From: Fredinandcohnia aciditolerans
GTDB lineage: Bacteria; Bacillota; Bacilli; Bacillales; Bacillaceae_L
Assembly (NCBI GenBank): GCA_003640645.1
Contig: QGHH01000009.1
Span: 94,812-158,811, forward strand
DNA: 64,000 nt
Direction: 5' to 3'
In this document: piece after piece, positions 19,910 to 28,152 of the stretch
Numbering within the stretch: the first letter of the stretch is position 1
How the letters are laid out: the number at the start of each line of letters is the position of its first letter
Translations under genes and position numbers: made by a program
Notes under the pieces: generated by a model
Told to the model about the DNA's origin: nothing
What the model saw: the letters and a program-made list of their open reading frames with translations, nothing else
Databases searched by the model: none

Positions 19910-20748
19910 GTCTTACCTCCTAATAGCTTTGTAACTAGTCTTTCCATTCTGTCCGTGTCTGGAAATATTCCTGTCCATTTTTCAAATGCTAAAGCACCCT
20001 GATAAACAAACATTCCAATTCCATTTTGCGTAATTGCACCACGCTTTGCTGCTTCCTGCAAGAGCTTGGTTTCAAATGGATTATAAATAATATCACTTAC
20101 GATAGTTTTTGGAGCCAAATTCTCCAGTCTAAGCGGAATGTCATCAACCTGAGGATGCATACCAACTGAAGTTGTATTGATTATGACTTTATATTTACCC
20201 AGATTACTCTCTGCTTCCGCAAAAGCGAATGCATGCGAGTCAACCGCGAATTTGCAATCGTCAATAATGGCTTTTGCCCGGTCAATCGTGCGATTTACAA
20301 TATCAATTCTTTTCACACCCATAGCTGCTAATGAAATAAATATCCCTCTAGCTGCACCACCGGCTCCTATTATCAATACATTCGAAGAACACAATTCCTC
20401 ATTATTGATGACGCGATTTAATGAACGGATAAATCCATTTCCGTCCGTGTTATAGCCTACTAATTTCCCATTTTCATTTACAATCGTATTCACCGCACCG
20501 ATATTCTTAGTAACCTCTTCAATTTCATCTAAATAGTCGATTACCTTTAATTTATGTGGAATTGTTACGTTAATGCCTGATACCCCGAGTGCCCTTATTC
20601 CTTCAATTGCAGCTTTCACCTGGTCCTGTTCCACAAGGAAAGCATGGTATCTAGCATTAAGCTTATAATGTTCAAAAATATCATTGTGCATCATCGGTGA
20701 CATCGAATGTGAAATGGGACTTCCAATTACCCCATATACTTTTTCCAT
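19903..20748 (-). CDS. aroE: Shikimate dehydrogenase AroE
   Basis: AroE reduces 3-dehydroshikimate to shikimate with NADPH in aromatic amino acid synthesis. The N-terminus has the shikimate-binding SPISHSMSPMMHN and the catalytic lysine in NVTIPHKLK. The NADPH site is VLIIGAGGAARGIF, and NTTSVGMHP follows. Starting at 20748 gives 281 residues beginning MEKVYGVIG, with GGGTGAGG just upstream. ATGs at 20760 and 20766 are possible alternatives without better ribosome binding sites. Confidence 0.95.
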   Translation of the reverse strand: MEKVYGVIGSPISHSMSPMMHNDIFEHYKLNARYHAFLVEQDQVKAAIEGIRALGVSGINVTIPHKLKVIDYLDEIEEVTKNIGAVNTIVNENGKLVGYNTDGNGFIRSLNRVINNEELCSSNVLIIGAGGAARGIFISLAAMGVKRIDIVNRTIDRAKAIIDDCKFAVDSHAFAFAEAESNLGKYKVIINTTSVGMHPQVDDIPLRLENLAPKTIVSDIIYNPFETKLLQEAAKRGAITQNGIGMFVYQGALAFEKWTGIFPDTDRMERLVTKLLGGKTC

Positions 20749-20784
20749 TTCCTCACCCATTACCATTAAGATTACTCTATTTTT

Positions 20785-21894
20785 TTAAATTAATGATTTT
20801 CTTATCATTACCCCAACGCCCTTTGGAACATGAGCCACTACCTTCGTATGTGGATCATTAATGGTTACCCAACCCAATCCTGAGAAAACAATATCTGTTT
20901 TCGCTTCTTTAATCATGAATTCATGGGCAACTAGTGGCGGAAAATCATTTATTTCATTTTTACCAGGAGGCTGCAAGAGCTCACCCTGATGTTTCTCATA
21001 TAATTCATCAGCATTTTCTAGTTTTGTGCGATGGATATTTAACAAATTTGAGAAATGACAAACGAAAGACTGTCTGCCACCACTTATAAAATCAAACCTT
21101 GCTAAGCCACCAAAAAATAAGGTTTGTGCTTCATTTAACTGAAAGACTTTCGGTTTAATTTCTTTTTTGGGTGTAATAACTTTTAAGTCTTGTTTTGATA
21201 CAAAGTGTGCCATTTGATGATGATTGATTATTCCTGGAGTATCAAATAAGGAATGCTCCTCATCAAGAGGAATATCAATAATATCTAATGTTGTACCTGG
21301 GAAGTGAGAAGTAGTGATGATGTCCTCTTTCTCTCCACTAAATTCCTTAATCAGACGATTAATGAATGTAGACTTTCCGACATTCGTACATCCTACTACA
21401 TATACATCTTTTTCAGAGCGATAATGCTCAATTGCTTCAGCTACTTCCTTGATACCTGTACCTTTTTCTGCACTGATTAAAAAAACATCTACCGGTTTTA
21501 AGCCAAGTTCTCGGGATGATTCTGTCATCCAATTTACTAGTTTTTTGGGTTTTACCGATTTCGGTAGCAAATCCACTTTATTACCGACTAATAGTATATT
21601 ATTGTTCCCCACAAAACGATGAAGACCTGGTAACCAGCTGCCGTTAAAGTCGAATATATCAACAATTTTTACGATTAATGCATTAGTAGATCCTATCCCG
21701 TGTAGGATTTTTAAAAAGTCATTATCGGTTAAGGATACATCTTGTACTTCATTATAATGCTTTAATTTAAAGCAGCGTTGGCATATGACTTTATCCTTTT
21801 CTAATGCAGATGCTGGTGCATATCCTAATTTTGTTTCGTCAGCTGTTTGGATTTCTACTCCACAGCCAATACAGCTAATCTTCTCTTGTTCCAC
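20785..21894 (-). CDS. yqeH: Circularly permuted ribosome-assembly GTPase YqeH
   Basis: YqeH is needed for 30S subunit biogenesis. A zinc finger (CIGCGVEIQ … ICQRCFKL) opens the protein. The GTPase motifs come in permuted order: GNKVDLLPKS (G4) and SAEKGTGI (G5), then GCTNVGKSTFINR (G1) and DTPGIIN (G3). The GTG at 21894, 10 bases after GGAGG and 6 bases past the yqeG stop, gives 369 residues. A longer in-frame start would overlap yqeG and is rejected. Confidence 0.96.
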   Translation of the reverse strand: MEQEKISCIGCGVEIQTADETKLGYAPASALEKDKVICQRCFKLKHYNEVQDVSLTDNDFLKILHGIGSTNALIVKIVDIFDFNGSWLPGLHRFVGNNNILLVGNKVDLLPKSVKPKKLVNWMTESSRELGLKPVDVFLISAEKGTGIKEVAEAIEHYRSEKDVYVVGCTNVGKSTFINRLIKEFSGEKEDIITTSHFPGTTLDIIDIPLDEEHSLFDTPGIINHHQMAHFVSKQDLKVITPKKEIKPKVFQLNEAQTLFFGGLARFDFISGGRQSFVCHFSNLLNIHRTKLENADELYEKHQGELLQPPGKNEINDFPPLVAHEFMIKEAKTDIVFSGLGWVTINDPHTKVVAHVPKGVGVMIRKSLI

Positions 21895-21899
21895 TCTAT

Positions 21900-22415
21900 T
21901 TAATCCTCCCAATAAAGCATTCCACGACGCTTCATCCAAGTTAATATTCTTCTTTCGACTAGGCGGTTAAATTTTGTAAAAAAACCGTCTGTTTGGGCAA
22001 CTGGAACAACAAGAATAGTATGCATGCCACTCCTGTTCCCACCAAAGACATCTGTTAGAAGTTGGTCACCGATTACAACAACCTCCTCCTTTTGTAGACC
22101 CATTTCCTTTACTGCGCGCTTAAAAGCACGTACTAATGGTTTTCTCGCCTCAAAAATAAATGGAATACCTAGTGGATCTGCAAATTCTTTTACCCGCTTT
22201 TCATTATTATTTGAGACAATTGTGACGGTAATACCTTGCTCCTTAATTTCCTTAAACCATTCAACAAGTTCAGGAGTTGCACTTGGGCGATCCCATTCTA
22301 CCAACGTATTATCTAAATCGGTAATGACACCTTTGATGCCTAGTTCTTTTAATTTGCTTGGTGAAACCTCAAAAACTGATTTCACATGTTCATTTGGTAA
22401 AAAAACATTTAACAT
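21900..22415 (-). CDS. yqeG: HAD-type phosphatase YqeG
   Basis: A 171-residue HAD-superfamily (subfamily IIIA) phosphatase. Motif I is TDLDNTLVEWD near residue 31, motif II TVTIVSNNNE, and motif III/IV VVVIGDQLLTDVFGGN. The ATG at 22415 follows AGAGAGGTGTAACAAA and gives MLNVFLPNEHVKSV, as in family members. An in-frame extension of 53 codons upstream has no start support. It is the first gene of the yqeG-yqeH-aroE-yhbY set. Substrate uncertain; homologues act on phosphatidylglycerophosphate in other lineages. Confidence 0.93.
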   Translation of the reverse strand: MLNVFLPNEHVKSVFEVSPSKLKELGIKGVITDLDNTLVEWDRPSATPELVEWFKEIKEQGITVTIVSNNNEKRVKEFADPLGIPFIFEARKPLVRAFKRAVKEMGLQKEEVVVIGDQLLTDVFGGNRSGMHTILVVPVAQTDGFFTKFNRLVERRILTWMKRRGMLYWED

Positions 22416-22575
22416 TTTGTTACACCTCTCTTGGACTACCCTTTTTATACCCATCCTATCATAACGAATTAATATGATTTCCACAAAGCAAAAAGATGAC
22501 AAAATGCATGATAATCTTTCATTTTTTATACAAAAAATAAAAAGTTTTCGACAAAAGTCAGTAAATTTCAACACC

Positions 22576-22674
22576 TGTGGATAATCTTATACACATTTTA
22601 CACAGCGATATACATAGATTTCCAAATTTTATAAACAAAATACCCACAGGTTATCCACCATTTCCTGTGGATAA
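22576..22674. promoter_or_regulatory. DnaA-box cluster upstream of sda
   Basis: Exact DnaA boxes (TTATCCACA on the minus strand) lie at 22576-22584 and 22666-22674. Near matches are TTATACACA at 22587-22595, TTTTACACA at 22596-22604 and TTATCCACC at 22651-22659. In B. subtilis, DnaA controls sda through such boxes to couple sporulation to replication (established). A possible sigma-A promoter downstream is TTGTTC at 22683 and TAGAGT at 22706 with 17-base spacing. Confidence 0.88.
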
Positions 22675-22796
22675 CAGAACGGTTGTTCTATTATTTTTTT
22701 CGTGATAGAGTAAATTTAACAACAATGAATAACATAATAGTATATGCAACATGAGAAACTTTAGAACACATTACATGTAATTAATTTAGGAGGTGA

Positions 22797-22823
22797 ATGG
22801 CCAACTATTGGCAGTTGATATGA
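22797..22823 (+). CDS. Possible 8-codon leader ORF overlapping sda
   Basis: ATG at 22797 directly follows AGGAGGTGA and reads MANYWQLI before TGA. That TGA overlaps the sda ATG as ATGA. The Shine-Dalgarno to ATG spacing is short (3 bases). The region also contains the hairpin GCCAA-CTA-TTGGC at 22800-22812. Whether this peptide is translated is unknown; it is listed because it decides how sda may be initiated. Confidence 0.35.
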   Translation: MANYWQLI

Positions 22824-22960
22824 AAAAATTATCAGATGACTTGTTAGTTGAATCTTATTTTAAAGCAATAAAATTAAAGCTAAGTCCTGATTTTATTCAC
22901 CTTATTGAAACTGAAATTATGCGCAGATCATTGGGACATAAAATTAAAAATATATCATAA
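22820..22960 (+). CDS. sda: Sporulation checkpoint histidine-kinase inhibitor Sda
   Basis: Sda binds KinA and blocks autophosphorylation, so sporulation waits for proper replication. The 46-residue protein [19 protein letters not shown] continues with [17 protein letters not shown], matching the antiparallel helical hairpin of Sda. Start choice is not clean: the only strong ribosome binding site (AGGAGGTGA, 22788-22796) is 23 bases from this ATG. An in-frame TTG at 22808 is 14 bases away and would add four residues. The upstream DnaA boxes and downstream terminator fit its known regulation. Confidence 0.93.
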   Translation: MKKLSDDLLVESYFKAIKLKLSPDFIHLIETEIMRRSLGHKIKNIS

Positions 22961-22973
22961 TTCATTTAATTAA

Positions 22974-22999
22974 AGAGCCATTTAACGGCTCTTTTTTTC
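22974..22999 (+). terminator. Rho-independent terminator of sda, overlapping the psd 3' end
   Basis: AGAGCC, a seven-base loop, GGCTCT, then seven Ts. The hairpin encodes the last residues and stop codon of convergent psd. Confidence 0.88.
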
Positions 23000-23782
23000 T
23001 TTATCATTAATTATCCCTAAAACTTCACCTACTTTAATATCCGTCAAAGCATTAATTTTAGGGTTAAGCATAAAACTGCCTTTTTCAAATAACAATATTA
23101 CGGTTGAGCCAAATGAAAAGTACGCAATTTCTTCCCCTTTTTCCACAGTATCACTTGTATATGTAGTTTCTATACTATTTACAAACATTGCACCTACCTT
23201 AACCATTGCAACATATGTATCATTGCCCTTTATTTCTGTGATTTTTCTAAAATTCTTGGATAAAGGATCTCTACCATATTTTAACCCCAGTCGATTAACC
23301 GGATACGATTTCCGGCCTAATGCCCATTGTTTCGTTACGACCCCAGTTATTGGACTATGAATTCGGTGATAGTGGCTTGGGCTTAAATAAAGAATAAGGA
23401 AGGTACCACCTATGTATTTTGAAAGGGACTCTTCATCACCGAGCATTTCGGCAATCTGGTAGTGTTTACCCTTTACAATCATTTCTTTTGAAGCGGTAAT
23501 AATCCCCGTTTCTTCAATGACAGCATCAACAGGACTAATAACCGTATTTTCGGTCTGATCGATTTCCCTACTTCCTTTTCTAAGCCGTCTTACAAAAAGG
23601 TCATGTAGGGTTGAAAACTCTGTCAAGTTTTTTTCCATTTCGGCTTGGTTAATATTGTATATTTTCGCATAACTCGGAATAAGTATAGCACTAACTCTTG
23701 ATTGTGAAAATTTTTTTAAAATCGCCGATGAAAAACGATGATTTGTTAATTCTATAAAAAAGCGATAAAGCCATTTTTGCAA
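22982..23782 (-). CDS. psd: Phosphatidylserine decarboxylase
   Basis: Psd converts phosphatidylserine to phosphatidylethanolamine. It is made as a proenzyme that cleaves itself to form a pyruvoyl cofactor. The cleavage motif is FSFGSTVILLFE near residue 220. The catalytic region LYLSPSHYHRIHSPITG is also present, as is VISPVDAVIEE. The 266 residues begin MQKWLYRFFIE after a CTAGGAGGAATTAG ribosome binding site. It is divergent from pssA, which makes its substrate. Confidence 0.96.
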   Translation of the reverse strand: MQKWLYRFFIELTNHRFSSAILKKFSQSRVSAILIPSYAKIYNINQAEMEKNLTEFSTLHDLFVRRLRKGSREIDQTENTVISPVDAVIEETGIITASKEMIVKGKHYQIAEMLGDEESLSKYIGGTFLILYLSPSHYHRIHSPITGVVTKQWALGRKSYPVNRLGLKYGRDPLSKNFRKITEIKGNDTYVAMVKVGAMFVNSIETTYTSDTVEKGEEIAYFSFGSTVILLFEKGSFMLNPKINALTDIKVGEVLGIINDKEKKSR

Positions 23783-23924
23783 ACCTAATTCCTCCTAGGA
23801 TGTAACAATTCTCTTTACAAAAGCAAAATGGAACGAATAAAATAAGATTAATAAAGTAATACTATACCATTTTATTGATTTTTGGTCCTTTTTACAAAGA
23901 CTTTTCCAAGAAAGGAGTGATGAG

Positions 23925-24464
23925 ATGTTTTTATTAGATTATTTAGATTCAACTTTAAAAAAGCTTAAAGCACACACCGCTAATATTCTTACTTTAATTA
24001 ACTTAAGCTTAGGTGGTTTTTCAATATTATTTATTCTTAAAAACGAATTAAATTTAGGATTATTGTTGATCTTTTTAGCCGCTCTTGCTGATCGATTTGA
24101 TGGAATGGTAGCAAGAAAATTTCAAATTGAATCAGAGCTTGGAAAACAGCTTGACTCGATGTGTGATATTATTTCATTTGGAGTCGCACCTGCACTTTTA
24201 TTATACCAAGGAATTATTCATGAATTCGGAGCACCAGGAATGTTTTTCACCGTTTTTTATATCGGATGCGGTGCATTTCGATTAGCAAAATTTAATATTA
24301 GCGACAATAAAGGCTTCTTCGTTGGCTTACCAATTACAGCTGCAGGCTGTCTTTTGACATTAAGCTTCTTAGCAATCCCTTATGTTTCTCCTCAATTTTT
24401 TATTTACCTCATGATTATCCTGTCCTTCCTGATGGTTGGTACATTTAAATTAAGGAAAGTTTAA
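23925..24464 (+). CDS. pssA: CDP-diacylglycerol–serine O-phosphatidyltransferase
   Basis: PssA makes phosphatidylserine from CDP-diacylglycerol and serine. The CDP-alcohol phosphatidyltransferase motif D-x2-DG-x2-AR-x8-G-x3-D-x3-D is complete in DRFDGMVARKFQIESELGKQ followed by LDSMCD. About five or six transmembrane helices fill the 179 residues. ATG start after AGAAAGGAGTGATGAG. Together with divergent psd it forms a phosphatidylethanolamine module. Confidence 0.96.
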   Translation: MFLLDYLDSTLKKLKAHTANILTLINLSLGGFSILFILKNELNLGLLLIFLAALADRFDGMVARKFQIESELGKQLDSMCDIISFGVAPALLLYQGIIHEFGAPGMFFTVFYIGCGAFRLAKFNISDNKGFFVGLPITAAGCLLTLSFLAIPYVSPQFFIYLMIILSFLMVGTFKLRKV

Positions 24465-24476
24465 TTCAAATTCAAA

Positions 24477-24514
24477 AACACCTATCCACTTTTAACAGCA
24501 GATAGGTGTTTTTT
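24477..24514 (+). terminator. Bidirectional terminator between pssA and the M3 peptidase
   Basis: ACACCTATC pairs with GATAGGTGT, followed by TTTTTTC on the plus strand and TTTTTG on the minus strand. It can serve both converging genes. Confidence 0.88.
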
Positions 24515-24577
24515 CATGTCTGGCTTTGGCACCAAAGGACTCTTTTGCATAAAGCCGTGCATATTTTGCTTTTCTAA

Positions 24578-26371
24578 TTACTTGGTCAATTCTAAAAATT
24601 CCTCTACATCTTTTATCGAAAGTTTTACTGCCTTTTCCCAGAAGTCACGCTTTGTTAAGTCAACACCTAAGTGCTTTTCAGCAAGGTCTTCTACTTTCAT
24701 ACTTGCTGTATCTTTTAACAGTGCAATGTACTTCTCTTCATAATCTGTTCCCTCTTCTAATGCTTTTGCGTAAATACCTAAAGAGAATAAATAACCAAAT
24801 GTATATGGGAAATTATAAAAAGGTACTCCAGTTATATAGAAATGCATTTTTGACGCCCAGAATTGTGGATGGTATTCTTCTAATGCGCCACAGTATGCTT
24901 CCTTCTGCGCTTCAAGCATGAGTTCATTAAGACGTTCTGTGCTGACAATACCATGTTTGCGCTCTTCATAGAATCTTGTTTCAAATAGGAAACGAGCATG
25001 AATATTCATATAAAATGCAACACTTCTTTGAATTTTATCCTCTAGAAGTGCGAGCTTTTCGTCTTCTGATTTTGCATTTTTTACTGATGCATCAGCGACA
25101 ATCATTTCTGCAAACGTGGATGCAGTTTCTGCCACGTTCATTGCATAACTACGATTTAACGTATGAACTCCTGCCATTGCATGCTGATGGAATGCATGAC
25201 CAAGCTCATGGGCAAGTGTTGAGACATTAGATGGTGTTCCTGAGAACGTCATAAAGATTCTTGACTGATTGCTTTCAGGGAAACTTGTGCAAAACCCGCC
25301 TGGTCGCTTACCAGGGCGATCTTCAGCTTCGATCCAGCTATCTTCAAATGCTTTTTGGGTAAATTCAGTAAGCTCAGTTCCAAACTTACTAAATTGTTCT
25401 AATATAAATTCCGCACCTTCTTGATAGGAAACCTTTGATTCAGTTTGTCCTACAGGGGCATCAAGATCATACCAACTTAGTTTATCTAGACCCAATACCT
25501 TTGCTTTACGGTTCAAATACTCAACAAATGGAGCTTTGTATTCCGTAATAACGGACCACATGGTTTCAAGCGTTTCCTTAGACATTCTGTTTATATCTAA
25601 CGGTTCTTGGAGAACATTTTCCCAACCTCGTGCTTTATACACATTTAAACGGAACCCGCCAAGATGATTCAACGACTCACCAATATAATCTGAATGTTCA
25701 GCCCAAGCTTTTTCCCATTGCTCAAACATCGTTTTGCGAACATTACGGTCAGAGCTTGAAAATTTGTTAAATGCTTGTCCAACAGAAAGTTGTTTTTCTT
25801 CTCCATTTTCCTTAAATGGAACTTTGATGTTTCCAACTACCATATTATAAAGCTGTCCCCAAGCGTGATAGCCATCAACCCCTAAAGCATTAATAAGATT
25901 TTCTTGCTCAAGTGATAGCTTTTCTTTTGCTCTCATTCTTCTTTCTTCTAATACATACGATAGCTCATTTAATGGTTCCTCTGATAAAAACTTATTCCAA
26001 ACTGTTTCCTCAATTGCAACCAGCTTTTGATCAAAAGCAGTAAGTACAGATTGAAGTTGTGCACTTAACTGTGTTGTTTTGCCTTGTAAAAGAGTAGCGC
26101 CTCGATCTGTAGTATCTTGTGCTGTCAAACAGCTAACAAAGGCACCCGCTTGGCGAAGCTTTTTAAAAGATGATTGGAAAGCATTTAGTATGTTTAATAA
26201 TTCTTCTTTATCTTTCTCATTTGTTGGTACTTGAAAAGCGTCAACTAAAGCATCGAATTCTGAAAGTTCATTATGTAGCGCTTCCAAGAAGGAGTGAAAT
26301 GCAGGTGAACTGCTCCCCCCTTCGAAAAATACGTCTAAATCCCATTTTAGTTCATATGTACTCGTGCTCAT
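24578..26371 (-). CDS. M3 family oligoendopeptidase (PepF-related)
   Basis: A cytosolic zinc metallopeptidase cutting short peptides. The 597-residue protein carries the M3 active site LAHELGHAFHQHAM near residue 390 (HExxH) with the downstream glutamate region NVAETASTFAEMIV. The N-terminal part is helical (FEGGSSSPAF, LEALHNELSEFD), as in the PepF/M3B clade. ATG after AGAAGGGAGAACAAAT. It stands alone between pssA and the germination operon. The subfamily is clear; physiological peptides are unknown. Confidence 0.9.
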   Translation of the reverse strand: MSTSTYELKWDLDVFFEGGSSSPAFHSFLEALHNELSEFDALVDAFQVPTNEKDKEELLNILNAFQSSFKKLRQAGAFVSCLTAQDTTDRGATLLQGKTTQLSAQLQSVLTAFDQKLVAIEETVWNKFLSEEPLNELSYVLEERRMRAKEKLSLEQENLINALGVDGYHAWGQLYNMVVGNIKVPFKENGEEKQLSVGQAFNKFSSSDRNVRKTMFEQWEKAWAEHSDYIGESLNHLGGFRLNVYKARGWENVLQEPLDINRMSKETLETMWSVITEYKAPFVEYLNRKAKVLGLDKLSWYDLDAPVGQTESKVSYQEGAEFILEQFSKFGTELTEFTQKAFEDSWIEAEDRPGKRPGGFCTSFPESNQSRIFMTFSGTPSNVSTLAHELGHAFHQHAMAGVHTLNRSYAMNVAETASTFAEMIVADASVKNAKSEDEKLALLEDKIQRSVAFYMNIHARFLFETRFYEERKHGIVSTERLNELMLEAQKEAYCGALEEYHPQFWASKMHFYITGVPFYNFPYTFGYLFSLGIYAKALEEGTDYEEKYIALLKDTASMKVEDLAEKHLGVDLTKRDFWEKAVKLSIKDVEEFLELTK

Positions 26372-26496
26372 ATTTGTTCTCCCTTCTAATTACTTAGTCT
26401 CCCTAAATAATTTATATGATTCATTATAAATGGATTTTTAAAAAATTTCTATCATTTCGGGAAACTTTTGACTTTCTTACCCGTTTTACACTCTTT

Positions 26497-26527
26497 GAAT
26501 GAAATTTTACCTTTGGTGGTAAACTTA
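26497..26527 (+). promoter_or_regulatory. Candidate sigma-G promoter of the ger operon
   Basis: GAATG (26497-26501), a 16-base spacer, GGTAAACTTA (26518-26527). It fits the forespore consensus apart from one -10 base. Germinant-receptor operons are known sigma-G targets, which supports the assignment. Confidence 0.55.
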
Positions 26528-26550
26528 GGAAAAACCCGGAGTTGTTTGTA

Positions 26551-28104
26551 ATGAAGAAGAATTTAATTCAAAACTATATAGAAAAGTTTAAAAACGATAA
26601 ACTAGACCCCGAACAATATCCGGAAGAATCTGCTACTGAAGATATTCAAATAAAAAAGCAGGAAATTGACTTAGACCTGCAAATAAATATTTCAATATTA
26701 AAAAAGATATATTCGGTCCCGGAAAACAATGATGTAAAAATCCATAATTTTACGATTGGTGGGCTAAATAAAAAAGCAGCTGTATTATTCATTTCAACTA
26801 TCACTGATATAAAAATGATTAGTAATCATATTCTAGAACCTTTGCTTAACAATCAAAGTCCATCTAAGGAAATACAGGACCTTATAGAAGTCCAATCATT
26901 TTCAAAAGTAAACAAAGTTCAAGATATTGTTAACGGTGCAAATCAAGGGAATGCAGTATTACTAATTGATGGTAAACCACATTCATTTATCATCGGTACC
27001 TCTGATTTTCAAAGTAGATCCGTTGAAAAAGCCGAAAATGAAGTTGTCATTAAGGGCCCAAAGGAAGCTTTTAACGAAAAAGTAGATACAAATATATCAC
27101 TAATTCGAAAAAAGATTAGAAGTGAAAACATAATCGTAGAGCAATCTACTATATCCAAACGATCTAATAATGAACTTTATATTCTATATATCAAGGATCT
27201 CGCCAACGACAAAATGGTCAAAAATATAAAAGAGAGAGTAAATTCATTGGATGTCGATGCAATCCAAAACCTTTCACTTTTAGAACAATATATTGAAGAA
27301 AGACCGAAATCAATCTTCCCTAGTCTTTTGTATACTGAAAGACCTGATCGTGCGTCTTCATTCTTAGAAGACGGATATATCGTGTTATTAATGAATAACT
27401 CACCTGCTGCATTAATATTGCCGACAACATTTTGGTCTTTTATTCATAACCCTGAAGATCATTATTTACGATTTATTTATGGTAATTTCATCCGAGTATT
27501 ACGTGTATGTGCATTGTTTATTACTCTTTTCGCATCAGCTATTTATGTATCAGTAACGAATTACCATTCAGAAATGGTCCCCACTGATCTTTTATTAGCT
27601 ATATCTGCAACTCGTGAAAAAGTTCCTTTCCCTGCACTTGTAGAAATATTAATGATGGAAATAGCTTTCGAACTTATTCGAGAAGCAGGACTTCGAGTCC
27701 CTAATCCTATCGGACCGACAATTGGGATTGTTGGGGCACTTATTTTAGGTCAGGCAGCTGTACAAGCGAACATTGTTAGCCCCATTGTAGTTATTGTTGT
27801 AGCTTTAGGTGGTCTTTGTTCATTTACACTAAGTGATGTAAGCATGAATTTTGCGATAAGAATTATACGTTTCATTATTATTCTTTCTGCTGGCCTATTT
27901 GGTATTTTTGGTATGACTGCTTTGTTTACTGTTGGGATGTTTTATATGGTTTCCTTAAAATCTTTTGGTGTTCCGTACTTATCTCCAATGTCACCAAAAT
28001 ACCTTTCATCTAAGGATACAATCATCAGACAGATTTTAAAGAGTGAAAGAATTCGTCCAGGTTATCTAAAGCCAAAAGACGTCATAAAAAAAGCTGAGGA
28101 ATAA
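26551..28104 (+). CDS. Spore germination protein, GerA-family A subunit
   Basis: The A subunit of a nutrient germinant receptor in the spore inner membrane. The 517 residues consist of a large soluble N-terminal part (two GerA N-domains, residues about 40-300) and a C-terminal membrane part. The latter includes RVLRVCALFITLFASAIYV, the conserved SATREKVPFPALVEILMMEIAFELIREAG-like region (from 346 on) and PNPIGPTIGIVGALILGQAAV. The ATG at 26551 is 9 bases after CCCGGAG; a TTG nine bases earlier abuts that site. The specific germinant cannot be read, so no ger letter is assigned. Confidence 0.93.
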   Translation: MKKNLIQNYIEKFKNDKLDPEQYPEESATEDIQIKKQEIDLDLQINISILKKIYSVPENNDVKIHNFTIGGLNKKAAVLFISTITDIKMISNHILEPLLNNQSPSKEIQDLIEVQSFSKVNKVQDIVNGANQGNAVLLIDGKPHSFIIGTSDFQSRSVEKAENEVVIKGPKEAFNEKVDTNISLIRKKIRSENIIVEQSTISKRSNNELYILYIKDLANDKMVKNIKERVNSLDVDAIQNLSLLEQYIEERPKSIFPSLLYTERPDRASSFLEDGYIVLLMNNSPAALILPTTFWSFIHNPEDHYLRFIYGNFIRVLRVCALFITLFASAIYVSVTNYHSEMVPTDLLLAISATREKVPFPALVEILMMEIAFELIREAGLRVPNPIGPTIGIVGALILGQAAVQANIVSPIVVIVVALGGLCSFTLSDVSMNFAIRIIRFIIILSAGLFGIFGMTALFTVGMFYMVSLKSFGVPYLSPMSPKYLSSKDTIIRQILKSERIRPGYLKPKDVIKKAEE

Positions 28105-28107
28105 AAA

Positions 28108-28152
28108 ATGGAGCAATCTAAAGGTAAAATTTGAATAAGAGAATTTGTTGCT
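28108..28152 (+). pseudogene. Interrupted 5' end of the ger B-subunit gene (in-frame TGA)
   Basis: An ATG at 28108 with GAGGAATAAAAA before it opens MEQSKGKI, then meets TGA at 28132-28134. The same frame continues IREFVAMVILVV without further stops to 29217. GerB proteins normally begin with such a short head (K-I-S-x-R-E-F type) leading into helix 1. The natural start is therefore probably here and has been cut off by a nonsense change, unless the base is a sequencing error. Confidence 0.75.

Noticed and set aside
22024-22464. 146-codon plus-strand ORF opposite yqeG
   Set aside because: Antisense to a conserved HAD phosphatase with no ribosome binding site; composition reflects the complementary codons.
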